From positions 62,001 through 126,000 of the forward strand of contig OY969779.1 in assembly GCA_963703015.1 (NCBI GenBank): a DNA stretch of 64,000 nucleotides. Direction: 5' to 3'. Source of the stretch: Methanobacterium_B sp963703015. GTDB taxonomy: Archaea > Methanobacteriota > Methanobacteria > Methanobacteriales > Methanobacteriaceae. The notes below the pieces were generated by a model. The model was not told the DNA's origin, did no database searches, and saw only the letters and a list, made by a program, of their open reading frames with translations. This document shows, piece after piece, positions 1 to 9,431 of this stretch. How positions within the stretch are numbered: position 1 is the stretch's first letter; each line of letters opens with the position of its first letter. The position numbers were made by a program, and so were the translations under genes.

Positions 1-2750
1 TCTTTGATCATGAATACATAGTCGTGATCTACCTTCTTAAACTCGATATTTACGACTCCATCACCACCATTTATGAAGGCGTATTTCAGACTGTTTGTTA
101 TGAGTTCGTTTGCAATGAGTCCCAATGGAATTGCTGTGTTTATGTCGAGTTTCAGATCTTCGATGTTGTAGTGAATATCAACACCACTATTTCCTACTCT
201 GTAAGTGTAAAACAGTTCACTTGTGAGGTTTTTTATGTACTCTCCAAAATTTATTCTCTTTAAATCTGTGGATTGGTATAGCTTTTCATGTATGAGAGCC
301 ATGCTTCTTGCCCTGTTCTGGCTTTCAATAAATATATTTTTTGATGCCTTGTCTTTGATGTAATCTGTTTGAAGACTTAAAAGACTGGAAATTATCATTA
401 AATTATTCTTAACACGATGATGAATTTCTTTCAGAAGCATTTCCTTTTCCTTTAAAGATTTCGTAAGTTTGATTTCCATCAGTTTACGTTCTGTAATATC
501 CCGTATTGAACCTTCAATTCCAACTGGTTCATTTCGAGAATTTCTCATGACCTGGGCATTGATAGAAACGTTAATGAGTTTGTTCTCCTTGGTTCTAAAT
601 ATTAGTTCATGGTCTTCGATGTGTCCCCTATTCTCTATTTCATTTATCAGAAGTTTTCTATCATCAGAATCTGCATAAAAAATTTTTGCAGGTTTTCCAA
701 TGATATCCTCTGGTTTGTACCCAGAATATCTTTCAATTGATGGGCTGAGTGTTTTTAATATTCCATCTTGATCAGTCTGGAAAAACACGTCTTGAATATT
801 TTCAAATATGGTTCTGTACTTTTCTTCACTGCTAACAAGTGCCATTTCAGCTTTTTTACGTTCAGATATATCACGGGCTATTGAAAGAAGATGTTTCTCA
901 CCTCTTATATTGAAGAGGTGGGTGTTAACTTCAACTGGGAATAATTCTCCCTTCTTTGTCATGTGTTCAGATTCAAAGGTTGCCTTTCCATCTCTTATCA
1001 CATTTTCAAACACCGTGGGAAGAATTAAAATCGTGTCAGAGGAAATTATATCCTTGAGCTCCCTTTTTATCAGTTCTTGCTTGGTGTAGCCTAAACTTGC
1101 ACTTGCTGTGTCATTAACTTCAATGAACTTACCTGGACCTTTTTTTGATACTTTTTGGAGAAACATTGCATCATTTGCATTGTTAAAAACTTCCCTGAAT
1201 TTTTCCTCGCTTTGGATGAGTGCAAGTTCGGAATTTTTTCTCTCGGTTATGTCTTCAAAGACTGCAACGAAGTAATCCTTTTCAGGAGAAAATACTGCGA
1301 TGTTCAACCATTTTTCCATGAATTTAACGTAGGTTTCAAAGGTTTCATTCACACCTGTTTGTGCTACCCTTCCAAATATTTTGAAGAGTTCAGGATTTTC
1401 ATCCTTCAAATTTGGGAGCAGTTCTGTTACATTCTTTCCAATAACATCATCAAGTTCCGTTATTATCTTAAATATGTTGTTAATTGCTATGTGTATCCAG
1501 TTTACTGGTTCTCCTTCGTTGTTTACCACTATTTTGGCCAGAAGGAATCCTTCAAGCATATTATCAAACAGGGATCTGTATCTGTTTTCACTTTCAACCA
1601 GGGCTTTTTCTGCTTTTTTACGTTCTGTAACATCTCTTCCAACTGCTATGGTTACTTGTTTTCCGTTAAGTTGGAACATGTGGTTGTTAATTTCAATAGG
1701 GATTCTTTTTCCAGAACTGGTTATGGTGGTGATTTCAAATGCATCGTAACCCAATAGTTTAAGATTTTTGGCATTTAATGACATTTTTACCCTGTCTTCA
1801 GGTACGACAATTTGCATTGCAGTCATATTTAGAAATTCATCGTAGCTGTAACCGTACCTTTCCAATCCTATCTGGTTGACGTCAATGAATTTTCCTGGAC
1901 ATCCATCTTCGTCCATATGGTTCAGGCTTATCATGTCGTTGGCATTTTTGAAAACTTCACGATACTTCTCTTCACTTTCCTTTAAAGTTCTCTCCATGAG
2001 TTTTCTTTCATGAATATCGTGTGCTATGGTTGCTGAACCATTAATATTACCATTTGAATCATACATTGGAGAAATGTATAGCGCAACATCTATTAATTCA
2101 CCGTTCTTTTTTATTCTTTGGGTGTCATGATTGGTGATGGCTTCACCTTGATTTATTCTATCCATGAATTCATTGTACTCTGCATTCTTGTTTGATGGAA
2201 CAAGTACTTTCATGGATTTTCCCATCATTTCTTCCCTAAGGTAGCCGTACATTGATTCAGCTGCCTTGTTCCAGCTTACTATATTACCATCTAGATCCTT
2301 TCCATAGATGGCATCGGCTGAAGATTCAACAATGGATGCAAGGTATCGGTTTATTTTACTCAGTTTATTTCTCTCAGTGACAGAGTGAACTATGTGGAGG
2401 CTGCCTGTTAAATTTCCATTTTTATCCTTGATTGGAGATGCTGAAACTGAGTAGTCACCTTTAAGGATTTCTATTGGAAACTCCACTTGATGGGCTGATC
2501 CATCATGAACCATTTTTGCATGGGGACACAAAGCAGGTGGTCCTTCAGTACAGTGCATCAAAGAGTAACATTCCTTTCCAACAAGATCTTCTGATTTAAC
2601 ACCCAAGGTATCTAACATTACCTTGTTAACATTTTTAATCTTGAAATCTAAACCTATAATTGCGATCATGTCTGGCAATGAGTCAAATATTTGTTGCCAT
2701 TCAAAATTAGTTTCAGAATCTGGTAAATCATTGTAACCATCAGAATCCAT
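1..2750 (-). CDS. Multi-PAS sensor histidine kinase, 3' end cut by window edge
   Basis: Reading the minus strand from ATG at 2750 gives an uninterrupted frame of 916 codons to the window edge. It holds about six PAS repeats (roughly residues 15-760), several ending in the DITERK-type linker, then a HisKA_2-type phosphoacceptor segment (KEIHHRVKNNL, near residue 775) and the start of a HATPase domain (NELITNSLKYAF). The first PAS has a Cys-rich loop (CYSLMHC, LCPH) that might bind a cofactor; that is inference. No transmembrane segment is evident, so it is probably a cytosolic signal sensor. GGGAG lies about 7 nt before the ATG. No response regulator gene is adjacent. The remainder of the HATPase domain lies outside the window. 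Family assignment is secure; the signal is unknown. Confidence 0.93.
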   Translation of the reverse strand, partial: MDSDGYNDLPDSETNFEWQQIFDSLPDMIAIIGLDFKIKNVNKVMLDTLGVKSEDLVGKECYSLMHCTEGPPALCPHAKMVHDGSAHQVEFPIEILKGDYSVSASPIKDKNGNLTGSLHIVHSVTERNKLSKINRYLASIVESSADAIYGKDLDGNIVSWNKAAESMYGYLREEMMGKSMKVLVPSNKNAEYNEFMDRINQGEAITNHDTQRIKKNGELIDVALYISPMYDSNGNINGSATIAHDIHERKLMERTLKESEEKYREVFKNANDMISLNHMDEDGCPGKFIDVNQIGLERYGYSYDEFLNMTAMQIVVPEDRVKMSLNAKNLKLLGYDAFEITTITSSGKRIPIEINNHMFQLNGKQVTIAVGRDVTERKKAEKALVESENRYRSLFDNMLEGFLLAKIVVNNEGEPVNWIHIAINNIFKIITELDDVIGKNVTELLPNLKDENPELFKIFGRVAQTGVNETFETYVKFMEKWLNIAVFSPEKDYFVAVFEDITERKNSELALIQSEEKFREVFNNANDAMFLQKVSKKGPGKFIEVNDTASASLGYTKQELIKRELKDIISSDTILILPTVFENVIRDGKATFESEHMTKKGELFPVEVNTHLFNIRGEKHLLSIARDISERKKAEMALVSSEEKYRTIFENIQDVFFQTDQDGILKTLSPSIERYSGYKPEDIIGKPAKIFYADSDDRKLLINEIENRGHIEDHELIFRTKENKLINVSINAQVMRNSRNEPVGIEGSIRDITERKLMEIKLTKSLKEKEMLLKEIHHRVKNNLMIISSLLSLQTDYIKDKASKNIFIESQNRARSMALIHEKLYQSTDLKRINFGEYIKNLTSELFYTYRVGNSGVDIHYNIEDLKLDINTAIPLGLIANELITNSLKYAFINGGDGVVNIEFKKVDHDYVFMIK

Positions 2751-3131
2751 CTTCTTTCTCCCTAAGTACCCATTTGGTCTTAAAAAAAAATTCAATAACC
2801 ACATAAAAATTTGCATTAAAAATCATAACTCAATCATAAGCCACTCATTCAATGCAACCTTAGTTCTCACAAGAGTTTATTAATAATTTAGTTTTCAGAT
2901 GCTTTAAACATATTGCAAAATATCAGTAAAAAAGGAAATATCTTAGCAACAAATACTAAACCATCTTTGGATATGAAATTAAATGCATATGGATACTTGG
3001 CCATTTAAATATAATATGTGGGATTTAAATAATTTTATTACATCCTAAATGAAAAATTAGGGTAAGATGAATTGTGTGATAGATAGATTTCGGTAAATTT
3101 TAATTAAATTATATTTGGAGGGATTTCACAG
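2751..3131. other. Divergent intergenic region
   Basis: AT-rich, 381 bases between the divergent kinase and flavodoxin-fusion genes. It must carry both promoters. TATA-like runs are present (for example around 3006-3014 and 3105-3115), but no palindrome or RNA gene stands out. GGAGGGA at 3117-3123 is the ribosome site of the next gene. Confidence 0.5.
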
Positions 3132-4076
3132 ATGCTCAAGACATTAGTGGTGTACTCAGGTAAGTACGGTACAACAGAAGAAGTAGCAAAGACCATATCA
3201 CTCATAACAGGACCTGCAAGGTGCTGTAGTGTTGATAATTTCAAAGAGGAGTACAGGGATTTTGATTTTGTAGTGCTGGGTGCTCCGGTTTACCAGGAAA
3301 AACTGGACCAGCCCATGGTTGAATTTGTCAAAGAAAACAGTGAATGGTTAAATAAGAAAGCTGTAGCAGTTTACTGCACATGTTTAGACACAGACGGTGG
3401 GCTTAGGGAATTAAACAACCTTGCATTCGAGTATCAAATTGACTTTCTGAATTTAAAGGCACTTGGTGGGCGTTTGATCCTTGATAAATTAGATTCAGAT
3501 GATAAACTGTCCATCGAAGAATTCCTTGAACTAGTTAAACTCCCCAATGAAGATATTGACTTTTACAATACACAAGAAGTAATTAACTTCTCAATGAAGT
3601 TAAAGGAGCTTAAGGAGGATCTTCGAGAAAAACTTGATGATGAAAGGCTTTTAGCGACCGTGGAGGAATTTATAAATTCCCATAACACCTGCTGCCTTGC
3701 AACCTGTCATGATGGAAATGTCAGATCCACTCCAATTGAATACAACTACGTGAAGGGTAATCTCTACCTGTTATCAGAAGGTGGGGAGAAATTTTCAAAT
3801 CTGATTTTAAACGAAAATGTCAGTGTATCAATCTACGATTCATTTAAGGGTATGAACAGTTTGGCAGGAATGCAGATAACTGGAAAGGCAACTATTATCC
3901 CTGAAACAAGTGATGAATATGAAGAAGTGATTGAAGTTAAGGGATTAAACCTTGAATCACTAAAAAAACTTCCTGTTAACATAAATTTGATCAAGATCCA
4001 GATTGCAAGAGTCGAATTTTTATATTCTAAATTCAAGGGAATGGACGTGGATACCAAGCAGATCCTCAACTACTGA
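3132..4076 (+). CDS. Flavodoxin domain fused to PPOX-class FMN-binding domain
   Basis: 314 residues with two flavin-type domains. Residues 1-150 look like a flavodoxin of the protoporphyrinogen-oxidase HemG type (VYSGKYGTTEEVAK phosphate loop, VVLGAPVYQEK). Residues about 170-310 look like a pyridoxamine-5'-phosphate-oxidase-like split barrel (NTCCLATCHDGNVRSTPIEY; LLSEGGEKFSNL; AGMQITGKATII). The two modules occur separately in most archaea; here they form one chain, suggesting an FMN-to-FMN electron-transfer protein (inference). ATG at 3132 follows GGAGGGA by 8 nt. It has its own promoter region and an oligo-T terminator, so it is probably monocistronic. The substrate cannot be read from the sequence. 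Confidence 0.85.
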   Translation: MLKTLVVYSGKYGTTEEVAKTISLITGPARCCSVDNFKEEYRDFDFVVLGAPVYQEKLDQPMVEFVKENSEWLNKKAVAVYCTCLDTDGGLRELNNLAFEYQIDFLNLKALGGRLILDKLDSDDKLSIEEFLELVKLPNEDIDFYNTQEVINFSMKLKELKEDLREKLDDERLLATVEEFINSHNTCCLATCHDGNVRSTPIEYNYVKGNLYLLSEGGEKFSNLILNENVSVSIYDSFKGMNSLAGMQITGKATIIPETSDEYEEVIEVKGLNLESLKKLPVNINLIKIQIARVEFLYSKFKGMDVDTKQILNY

Positions 4077-4097
4077 TTAAACCAATACTTTTACATA

Positions 4098-4106
4098 TTT
4101 TTTTTT
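4098..4106 (+). terminator. Oligo-T terminator
   Basis: A run of nine T residues about 20 nt after the stop of the flavodoxin-fusion gene. Archaeal termination commonly uses such U-rich tracts. Confidence 0.5.
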
Positions 4107-4303
4107 AAGAACAATATTTTTTAAAATGTTTTATTTAATTTTTTTTTAGGTTTGATGATCCTTGAGATTAGATGCTGTTTGAGAAACTTGTGATCTGTAT
4201 TAAATTTGATTATAAATGGTACTTCAAACCAGAAATTATAAAATAACCTAAATCAATAAATAATGATATAAATTAAACTAAAAAAATTAGGGAGGGATTG
4301 TTA

Positions 4304-4819
4304 GTGAAGCATAATAATGTGTTGTTTGGAATATTAGCCATACTTTTAGGTCTGGCAGTTATTGCTTTCCCACTTATCAGTGTTTTCATTGTTAGCGACA
4401 TTGTTGCTATTGGTCTGATATTTATCGGAATTTGGCTGCTTGCACAAAGTGTGGTTACATGGTCTGAGAGTAAAGCCATAAGCATACTTGCACTTATCAT
4501 TGGTATAATAGGTGTAATTGTAGGAATAGGATTGTTTGGAAAGATTCTAGCATTCAGTATCTTTGCAGGTATAATCATATACCTCGGAGGAATATTCCTG
4601 ATAATTTCAGGAGTAATAAGCCTAATCTCAGGTAAAGGTAATGCTGGAAGGGCAGGTGGATTCTTAGGTATCGTACTCGGTATACTTTACCTAATAATAG
4701 GAGTCTACGCATTAAACCCATTCTACCTAGCATTATTAATAGGTCTCTGGTTAGTACTAACCGGTATCTTCTTGGTTTTAGAACCAAATTCAGAAGTTCC
4801 AGCTCCAGAATCAAAATAA
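4304..4819 (+). CDS. HdeD/DUF308-like membrane protein
   Basis: 171 residues, almost entirely hydrophobic, with about six predicted transmembrane helices arranged as pairs (GILAILLGLAVIAFPLI; IGLIFIGIWLLAQSV; IGIIGVIVGIGLFG; LGGIFLIISGVISLISG; LGIVLGILYLIIGVYA; LLIGLWLVLTGIFLVLE). The repeated glycine-rich helix pairs and short tails match the DUF308/HdeD family, known in bacteria for an acid-stress protein; the archaeal role is unknown. GTG at 4304 is preferred over an in-frame TTG at 4298, because GGAGGG (4291-4296) sits 7 nt before the GTG but abuts the TTG. An oligo-T tract follows the stop. Confidence 0.85.
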   Translation: MKHNNVLFGILAILLGLAVIAFPLISVFIVSDIVAIGLIFIGIWLLAQSVVTWSESKAISILALIIGIIGVIVGIGLFGKILAFSIFAGIIIYLGGIFLIISGVISLISGKGNAGRAGGFLGIVLGILYLIIGVYALNPFYLALLIGLWLVLTGIFLVLEPNSEVPAPESK

Positions 4820-4838
4820 GAGTTGAAACTTCAACATA

Positions 4839-4847
4839 TTTTTTTTT
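4839..4847 (+). terminator. Oligo-T terminator
   Basis: A nine-T run about 20 nt after the DUF308-family gene's stop codon. Confidence 0.5.
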
Positions 4848-5365
4848 AAATAGCCTAATCATTTCTAAATATAATACCTTCCTAAAAACAGCATTTAGAA
4901 AATTTTTGCCAGTCTAATTTTCACGGCACTCGTATAATTTAATGCAAAATATCTGTTTTAGATTAAATTTTTTGATGTATCAAATTTCAATTAAATCTTT
5001 AGAAATTAAGATTTTAATACAAAACAATTTCATCCATTTAAATTGCTTCCAGGCTCCATATTTAGAGGCCATGTAAAGACTTGGCCTATTATAAAATTAC
5101 CATCCTTCTATTTCTGCCTAACCGTTGATAAGTTTCAATGATCCAGTGAGACACATCCCCATCTGAGCTTGATTATTAAAAGATTTTAAAAAACAATATT
5201 TATTATCAGTATAGAACTTGTTGTGGTTTGGATTGAAGCAACGAGTTATGACATTTTATAAGTTAAGTACTGATTTTTAAGCTGAAAATAAAAAAAGATA
5301 GTTTTTGAAGACTTTACTATCCATTATTTGGATGTATGCTTGTAAAGTCCTTTATTTTATTGTTA
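4848..5365. other. Convergent intergenic region with no recognised gene
   Basis: 518 bases between convergent genes. No open frame of useful length and no RNA signature was recognised. The minus strand around 5040-5180 has a short coding-like stretch containing MCLTGSLKLING, interrupted by stops; it may be a worn gene fragment but was not identified. Confidence 0.4.
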
Positions 5366-6454
5366 TTAGTTACTGGTATTTTTAGGTAGGATTACATGGG
5401 CCAGTACCAGTCCACTTAGGAATATGAATGTAACTAATGCTGTTCCATTTATTGCACGGTTAATTACAAATAATCCTAGTATGGCCTGTGATGCGAATGC
5501 TGCAAGTGATCCTATGAGCAGTGCTTCCCTACCTAAGAGTGTTTTGTTTCCCTTCTCCCTTTTTGCCCGGTATTCTGAGAGTATTTTCATTCCAAGTACT
5601 AGTATGAATATGCACCATATGAGTAGCAGGGCCAGTACTATGTAACCGAAATCAAATGCAAATCCAAATATTCCAGGTACGAAGTAATCTATAATATCCT
5701 TCTTAGTTACCAGTACTCCGAAAAATATCTGGTAAGGTAATCCAAAGGTTAAAATTAATGATATTGGCAGTGCTATGTATCCGCTGGAGCTTCCTGTGTC
5801 TGTTGTGTTCCAGTATGAACTTCCAGGGTTGTGTCCCCATAGTGTGGTGTTGGATATAACCATCTTCAAACTAGGTATGGCATTGTCAAATATTCTCTCA
5901 ATCCTTACAATTGGACTTAAAATTGTCATGGAAAGCAGTCTTGAGAGTAATTCTAATGACGTGAATCCCACCACAACTGCAACCACCAGTGCTATCACCC
6001 TTTTGGCTGTGAGGAATGATTTTTGTCTGAAGCTTCTTGAGATGAAGAAAAATCCAAAGAACAAACCCATCATCCAGAGTACGAGGAAATCCCTGTGTAC
6101 TAATCCACCAACAATGGTCATGACTATGATCATTAGAAAAACAAGTCTCTTCACATTTGCGACTTGAATTCCAACTTCACTCATTGTGGACAGGGCTGCC
6201 CATGCAGTTACAATTACCATGATGGCTATTGGACCGTAGGTGTGCGTGAACTCGTGCAAGCCCAAAAATGGCAAGAAAAGTGCCATTGCATCAAAACTAA
6301 ACAGTGCAGTTAAACCTATTCCAAGTATTAGTGAAAAGAACAGTATACGACTTAGAGTGATCCTGAACAAATTCAGTACCAAAATTATTGCCAGCTGTAA
6401 AAATATTGCTACTTCTAATATAAATTCAAGATTATTTACTGCAATAAAAGCCAT
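5366..6454 (-). CDS. Polytopic membrane protein, unknown function
   Basis: 362 residues with about nine or ten predicted transmembrane segments and a soluble, probably extracytoplasmic, loop near residues 180-225 (LWGHNPGSSYWNTTDTG). Short basic loops (SRSFRQK, SEYRAKREKG) mark likely cytoplasmic faces. The layout is reminiscent of O-antigen-ligase or polymerase-like proteins, which also carry one large external loop, but no diagnostic motif is visible, so I do not assign a function. GAGAGGT precedes the ATG at 6454. It is flanked by long AT-rich spacers and appears to be a single-gene unit. Confidence 0.8.
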   Translation of the reverse strand: MAFIAVNNLEFILEVAIFLQLAIILVLNLFRITLSRILFFSLILGIGLTALFSFDAMALFLPFLGLHEFTHTYGPIAIMVIVTAWAALSTMSEVGIQVANVKRLVFLMIIVMTIVGGLVHRDFLVLWMMGLFFGFFFISRSFRQKSFLTAKRVIALVVAVVVGFTSLELLSRLLSMTILSPIVRIERIFDNAIPSLKMVISNTTLWGHNPGSSYWNTTDTGSSSGYIALPISLILTFGLPYQIFFGVLVTKKDIIDYFVPGIFGFAFDFGYIVLALLLIWCIFILVLGMKILSEYRAKREKGNKTLLGREALLIGSLAAFASQAILGLFVINRAINGTALVTFIFLSGLVLAHVILPKNTSN

Positions 6455-7001
6455 AATATACCTCTCTAAAACTTAAAACTTTGGATTAAAACTTAAAACT
6501 GTTTTGAATAATTATATAATAGGATTAAGGTTTATAAACATATCTACTTAAATAATCTACTTCATCAGATTTAAGTTTTTCATTATTAATAATCTCTGCA
6601 ATGTTAATAGTTTCGAAAAGCTTTTAAAGGATAACAGCGTACTTAATAGAATGTGGTGTTAACGCACCACATACCCCCCTAATTCTCAATTAAGTAATAA
6701 CTAGACTTTAATTTTTAATTTTAAACAATTTAATATCGAATCTTTTCACCTCTAAACAGTTTTATTCGTAGGAGAACGAATGATACTTCTGATTTAGATG
6801 TCAAACTATGAAACAACGGTCATTATAGGTTATTTCAAGATTTGACAACAAATAATAAAGATATTAGTTATAGAAACCCGATTGATCCAATTTCTTTCCA
6901 TCGAACCCCTAAAAATCCATTATCTAGATCAAATGAAGGTTTGATATTTATAATTCAGGCCCGCTTTTTTAAGTCAAATTTGAAGAGAAAACTATATAAA
7001 A
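6455..7001. other. Long intergenic region with a hairpin
   Basis: About 550 bases without a gene. An 8-bp inverted repeat (ATGTGGTG 6651-6658 / CACCACAT 6665-6672) is followed by a C-run. A weaker 5-bp repeat (TTCGT/ACGAA) lies near 6765-6780. A small RNA or decayed gene is possible but nothing was identified. Confidence 0.4.
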
Positions 7002-7032
7002 TATATGAATAAAAAATAAAAATATTCATATA
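7002..7032. promoter_or_regulatory. Operator-like inverted repeat upstream of TetR gene
   Basis: TATATGAATA (7002-7011) and TATTCATATA (7023-7032) are perfect 10-bp inverted copies separated by 11 A/T bases. The pair ends 17 nt before the TetR-family start at 7050 and just downstream of a TATA-like ACTATATAAAATA. Position and symmetry suggest autorepression (inference). Confidence 0.6.
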
Positions 7033-7049
7033 ATTATGGTGGTGTTGTA

Positions 7050-7676
7050 ATGCCAAAAAAATTCGGTGAAAGGGAAAATCAAATCATAATAAACAAGCTC
7101 AAAGAAAGTGGACTGGAACTCTTCAGTAAGTATGGCCTGAAAAAAACCAGTATAAACGACCTCACAAGCGAAGCTGGAATTGCCCAGGGAAGTTTCTACA
7201 ATTTCTACCATTCAAAGGAAGAACTATACTTCAACTTACTCGAATCTGAAGAAGAAGAAATGGCAACCCATATGAAAAACATTATATTAAACTCAGGATC
7301 TGCAAAGGAAGCAATTAAAATAACAATAATAGAAAGCTGCTCACTCTTTGAGAAAACACCATTGCTACGTAGAATCTACGAAAGCAACGATTATGAACTT
7401 ATGGTCCGGAAATTACCCCAAGAAACACTTTTAAAACACCAAAAAAGTGACACAGAACTGGTTACAAACACCATCATGAAGGTAAAAACTGATAATGAAA
7501 AGATAAAAGCAGTTCCAGAAGTAATATCCGGAATTCTCAGGGGAATCACTCTTTTAAACCTTCACAGGGAAGAAATAGGTAAAGATATCTACCCAGAAAT
7601 CATTGAAATCCTGGCAGAATCTATTGCAAATGGAATAGTCCAAAAAACAAAGGCCAGCACAACACAGGAAGCTTAA
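7050..7676 (+). CDS. TetR/AcrR family transcriptional regulator
   Basis: 208 residues. The N-terminal 60 residues are a classic TetR helix-turn-helix: GLELFSKYGLKKTSINDLT, then AGIAQGSFYNFYHSKEELY. The remaining residues are the helical ligand-binding part, which is not conserved enough to predict an effector. A strong inverted repeat precedes it, and GGTGGTG lies before the ATG. The next gene, a small membrane protein, begins about 125 nt downstream on the same strand and may be co-regulated (inference). Confidence 0.9.
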   Translation: MPKKFGERENQIIINKLKESGLELFSKYGLKKTSINDLTSEAGIAQGSFYNFYHSKEELYFNLLESEEEEMATHMKNIILNSGSAKEAIKITIIESCSLFEKTPLLRRIYESNDYELMVRKLPQETLLKHQKSDTELVTNTIMKVKTDNEKIKAVPEVISGILRGITLLNLHREEIGKDIYPEIIEILAESIANGIVQKTKASTTQEA

Positions 7677-7802
7677 AAAACACAAACCATCATTCTTAAG
7701 AAAAAAACAATTGGAAGATTCAAATTATCATTACTCAAATTGTTTATCATTATTCAAATTATCATTAAAAAAAATATCATCACTAATTGGAGAGGATTTA
7801 AA

Positions 7803-8210
7803 ATGGAAAACAGGCCATTAGGAATATTATTTGCGAGTGCACTAGTCTTCATAGTTTCCATAATATCATTGGTTGTTGGAATTTCATTGTTCATAAGTGG
7901 AACACCCCTGGATCTACTGTGGACAATAAAAGCATCATTATCACCATCCATAAGGGGAACCTTAACTGGAAACATCTTCGGAATTTTCCTACTCTTACTT
8001 GGAGCTGTACTCATGGCTTCAGGCTATGGCATGCTTAGGGGAAACAAAATAGCATGGTGGGCAGTTATTATAATATTTGGAGTTAACGCCATTGGAGACC
8101 TGGTTTCACTCATCATGGGCAACATAAACTCCATATCCGGAATAATAATTGTTGGAATACTCATTGTGTACTTAACCAGACCCTCTGTTCGAAACTACTT
8201 CGAAATATAG
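7803..8210 (+). CDS. Small four-helix membrane protein
   Basis: 135 residues with about four transmembrane segments (LFASALVFIVSIISLVVGIS; GIFLLLLGAVLMASGYGML; WWAVIIIFGVNAIGDLVSLI; SGIIIVGILIVYL). ATG at 7803 is chosen because GGAGAGG (7789-7795) lies 7 nt before it; a longer in-frame start at 7740 has no ribosome site. It resembles small archaeal integral proteins of unknown function. It follows the TetR gene on the same strand and might be its target, an idea from position only. Confidence 0.75.
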   Translation: MENRPLGILFASALVFIVSIISLVVGISLFISGTPLDLLWTIKASLSPSIRGTLTGNIFGIFLLLLGAVLMASGYGMLRGNKIAWWAVIIIFGVNAIGDLVSLIMGNINSISGIIIVGILIVYLTRPSVRNYFEI

Positions 8211-8325
8211 GAGCATATTCTAAAAAATAAGTATCATTAAAAGGATGAAATATAAATTCATCCTCAAAAATAGTTTTATTTCCTAATTATTTTAAATTAC
8301 CATTGATCTGTATTCTGGTTTAAAT

Positions 8326-9366
8326 TTACTTGTAAACACAGCCCCCACTGATTCCGTTACAGGCATGGCATGAAACACATTCTGTGGAATCGAGATCATG
8401 TTCCATCCACCTGTTAATAAGGCCAGGTTCATGTATGAATGGTCTTGCCATGGAGAAGTAATCGATTTTAGTGGTGTTTAAAATCTCTGTCATCTTCTCA
8501 ATTTTTCTGTTTCCACCCACGAGTGCCACTGGAACATTAACTTCTTCGGCTATTTTAGATGCATAATCCTTGAAGTAGGATTCATTGTTTTCAGTACTTC
8601 TCATGGGTCCCTCACCATCCCTAGATGAGTAGCTACCCCCACTCACTTCGATCATGTCTATACCCATGTCAGCCAGGATCTTACAAACATGGAGACTGTC
8701 TTCAAATGTCAAACCTTCATCCATAAAATCCTTACAGTTCACCTTGATAAAAACAGGAAACTCGGGGCCAACAGCATCCCTCACAGATTGGTAGGTTTCA
8801 AAAATTATTTTCGCCCTGTTTTCTATTGATCCACCATATTCATCTGTCCGGATATTGTAGTATGGATTCAAGAACATGCTGAGTAAGAATCCGTGTGCTG
8901 CATGAATCTGCACACCATCAAAACCTGCATTTTTAACCCTTAAAGCAGCTTCACCAAATGCTTGGATCACAGTATTAATATCCTCAGTTGTCATTTCCTT
9001 GGGAATGGTTCCTGTTGCCCTGTGCTTCACAGCAGACGGACCCCATTTCGTGCCTCCATGCACAATTTGCATGATGATATTCACCCTGTGCTCATGAACC
9101 TTTTCAATGAGCTCACCATACTCTCCTACGAAATCATCGTTGTATATTCCATTCATGTTGTGTGTGGGCTTGTCAAAATCCATCACATTGGAAAATCCTG
9201 TTATAATGGTTCCAACACCACCCTCTGCAAGTTTATGATAGTGCTGAACTAATTCAGGCGTTACATGCCCTTCATCATCTGCAAGTCCTTCCCAGATTGC
9301 AGAACAGATAAATCTATTCTTAAGTTCCATGCTGGATATTTCAGTTGTTTCAAATAGACTCTTCAT
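8326..9366 (-). CDS. Old yellow enzyme family NADH:flavin oxidoreductase
   Basis: 346 residues forming a single FMN-binding TIM barrel. Recognisable elements are SMELKNRFICSAIWEG at the N-terminus, IHAAHGFLLSMFLNPYYN with DEYGGSIENRAK in the middle, and EVSGGSYSSR and VALVGGNRK in the phosphate-binding half. The C-terminus has a cysteine cluster (CVSCHACNG) like the start of the 4Fe-4S motif in the larger 2,4-dienoyl-CoA reductase subfamily, but the FAD/NAD domains of that subfamily are absent. ATG at 9366 gives the usual family N-terminus; an in-frame GTG at 9402 would add 12 residues. A flavodoxin-like gene lies 65 nt upstream on the same strand, probably in one operon. Substrate unknown. 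Confidence 0.88.
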   Translation of the reverse strand: MKSLFETTEISSMELKNRFICSAIWEGLADDEGHVTPELVQHYHKLAEGGVGTIITGFSNVMDFDKPTHNMNGIYNDDFVGEYGELIEKVHEHRVNIIMQIVHGGTKWGPSAVKHRATGTIPKEMTTEDINTVIQAFGEAALRVKNAGFDGVQIHAAHGFLLSMFLNPYYNIRTDEYGGSIENRAKIIFETYQSVRDAVGPEFPVFIKVNCKDFMDEGLTFEDSLHVCKILADMGIDMIEVSGGSYSSRDGEGPMRSTENNESYFKDYASKIAEEVNVPVALVGGNRKIEKMTEILNTTKIDYFSMARPFIHEPGLINRWMEHDLDSTECVSCHACNGISGGCVYK

Positions 9367-9431
9367 AAACCTAAAACCCCCATATTCATAAAATTTACTC
9401 ACCTAGTTTTTCCATTTATTTTAGTTGATAA

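Noticed and set aside
1155..1757. 200-residue plus-strand frame
   Set aside because: It lies opposite the multi-PAS kinase, has Cys/Phe-rich shadow composition and no ribosome site.
4298..4300. TTG as start of the DUF308-family gene
   Set aside because: It directly abuts GGAGGG; GTG 4304 has normal spacing.
5040..5180. Possible gene fragment with MCLTGSLKLING
   Set aside because: Too short, stops on both sides, and I could not name a family.
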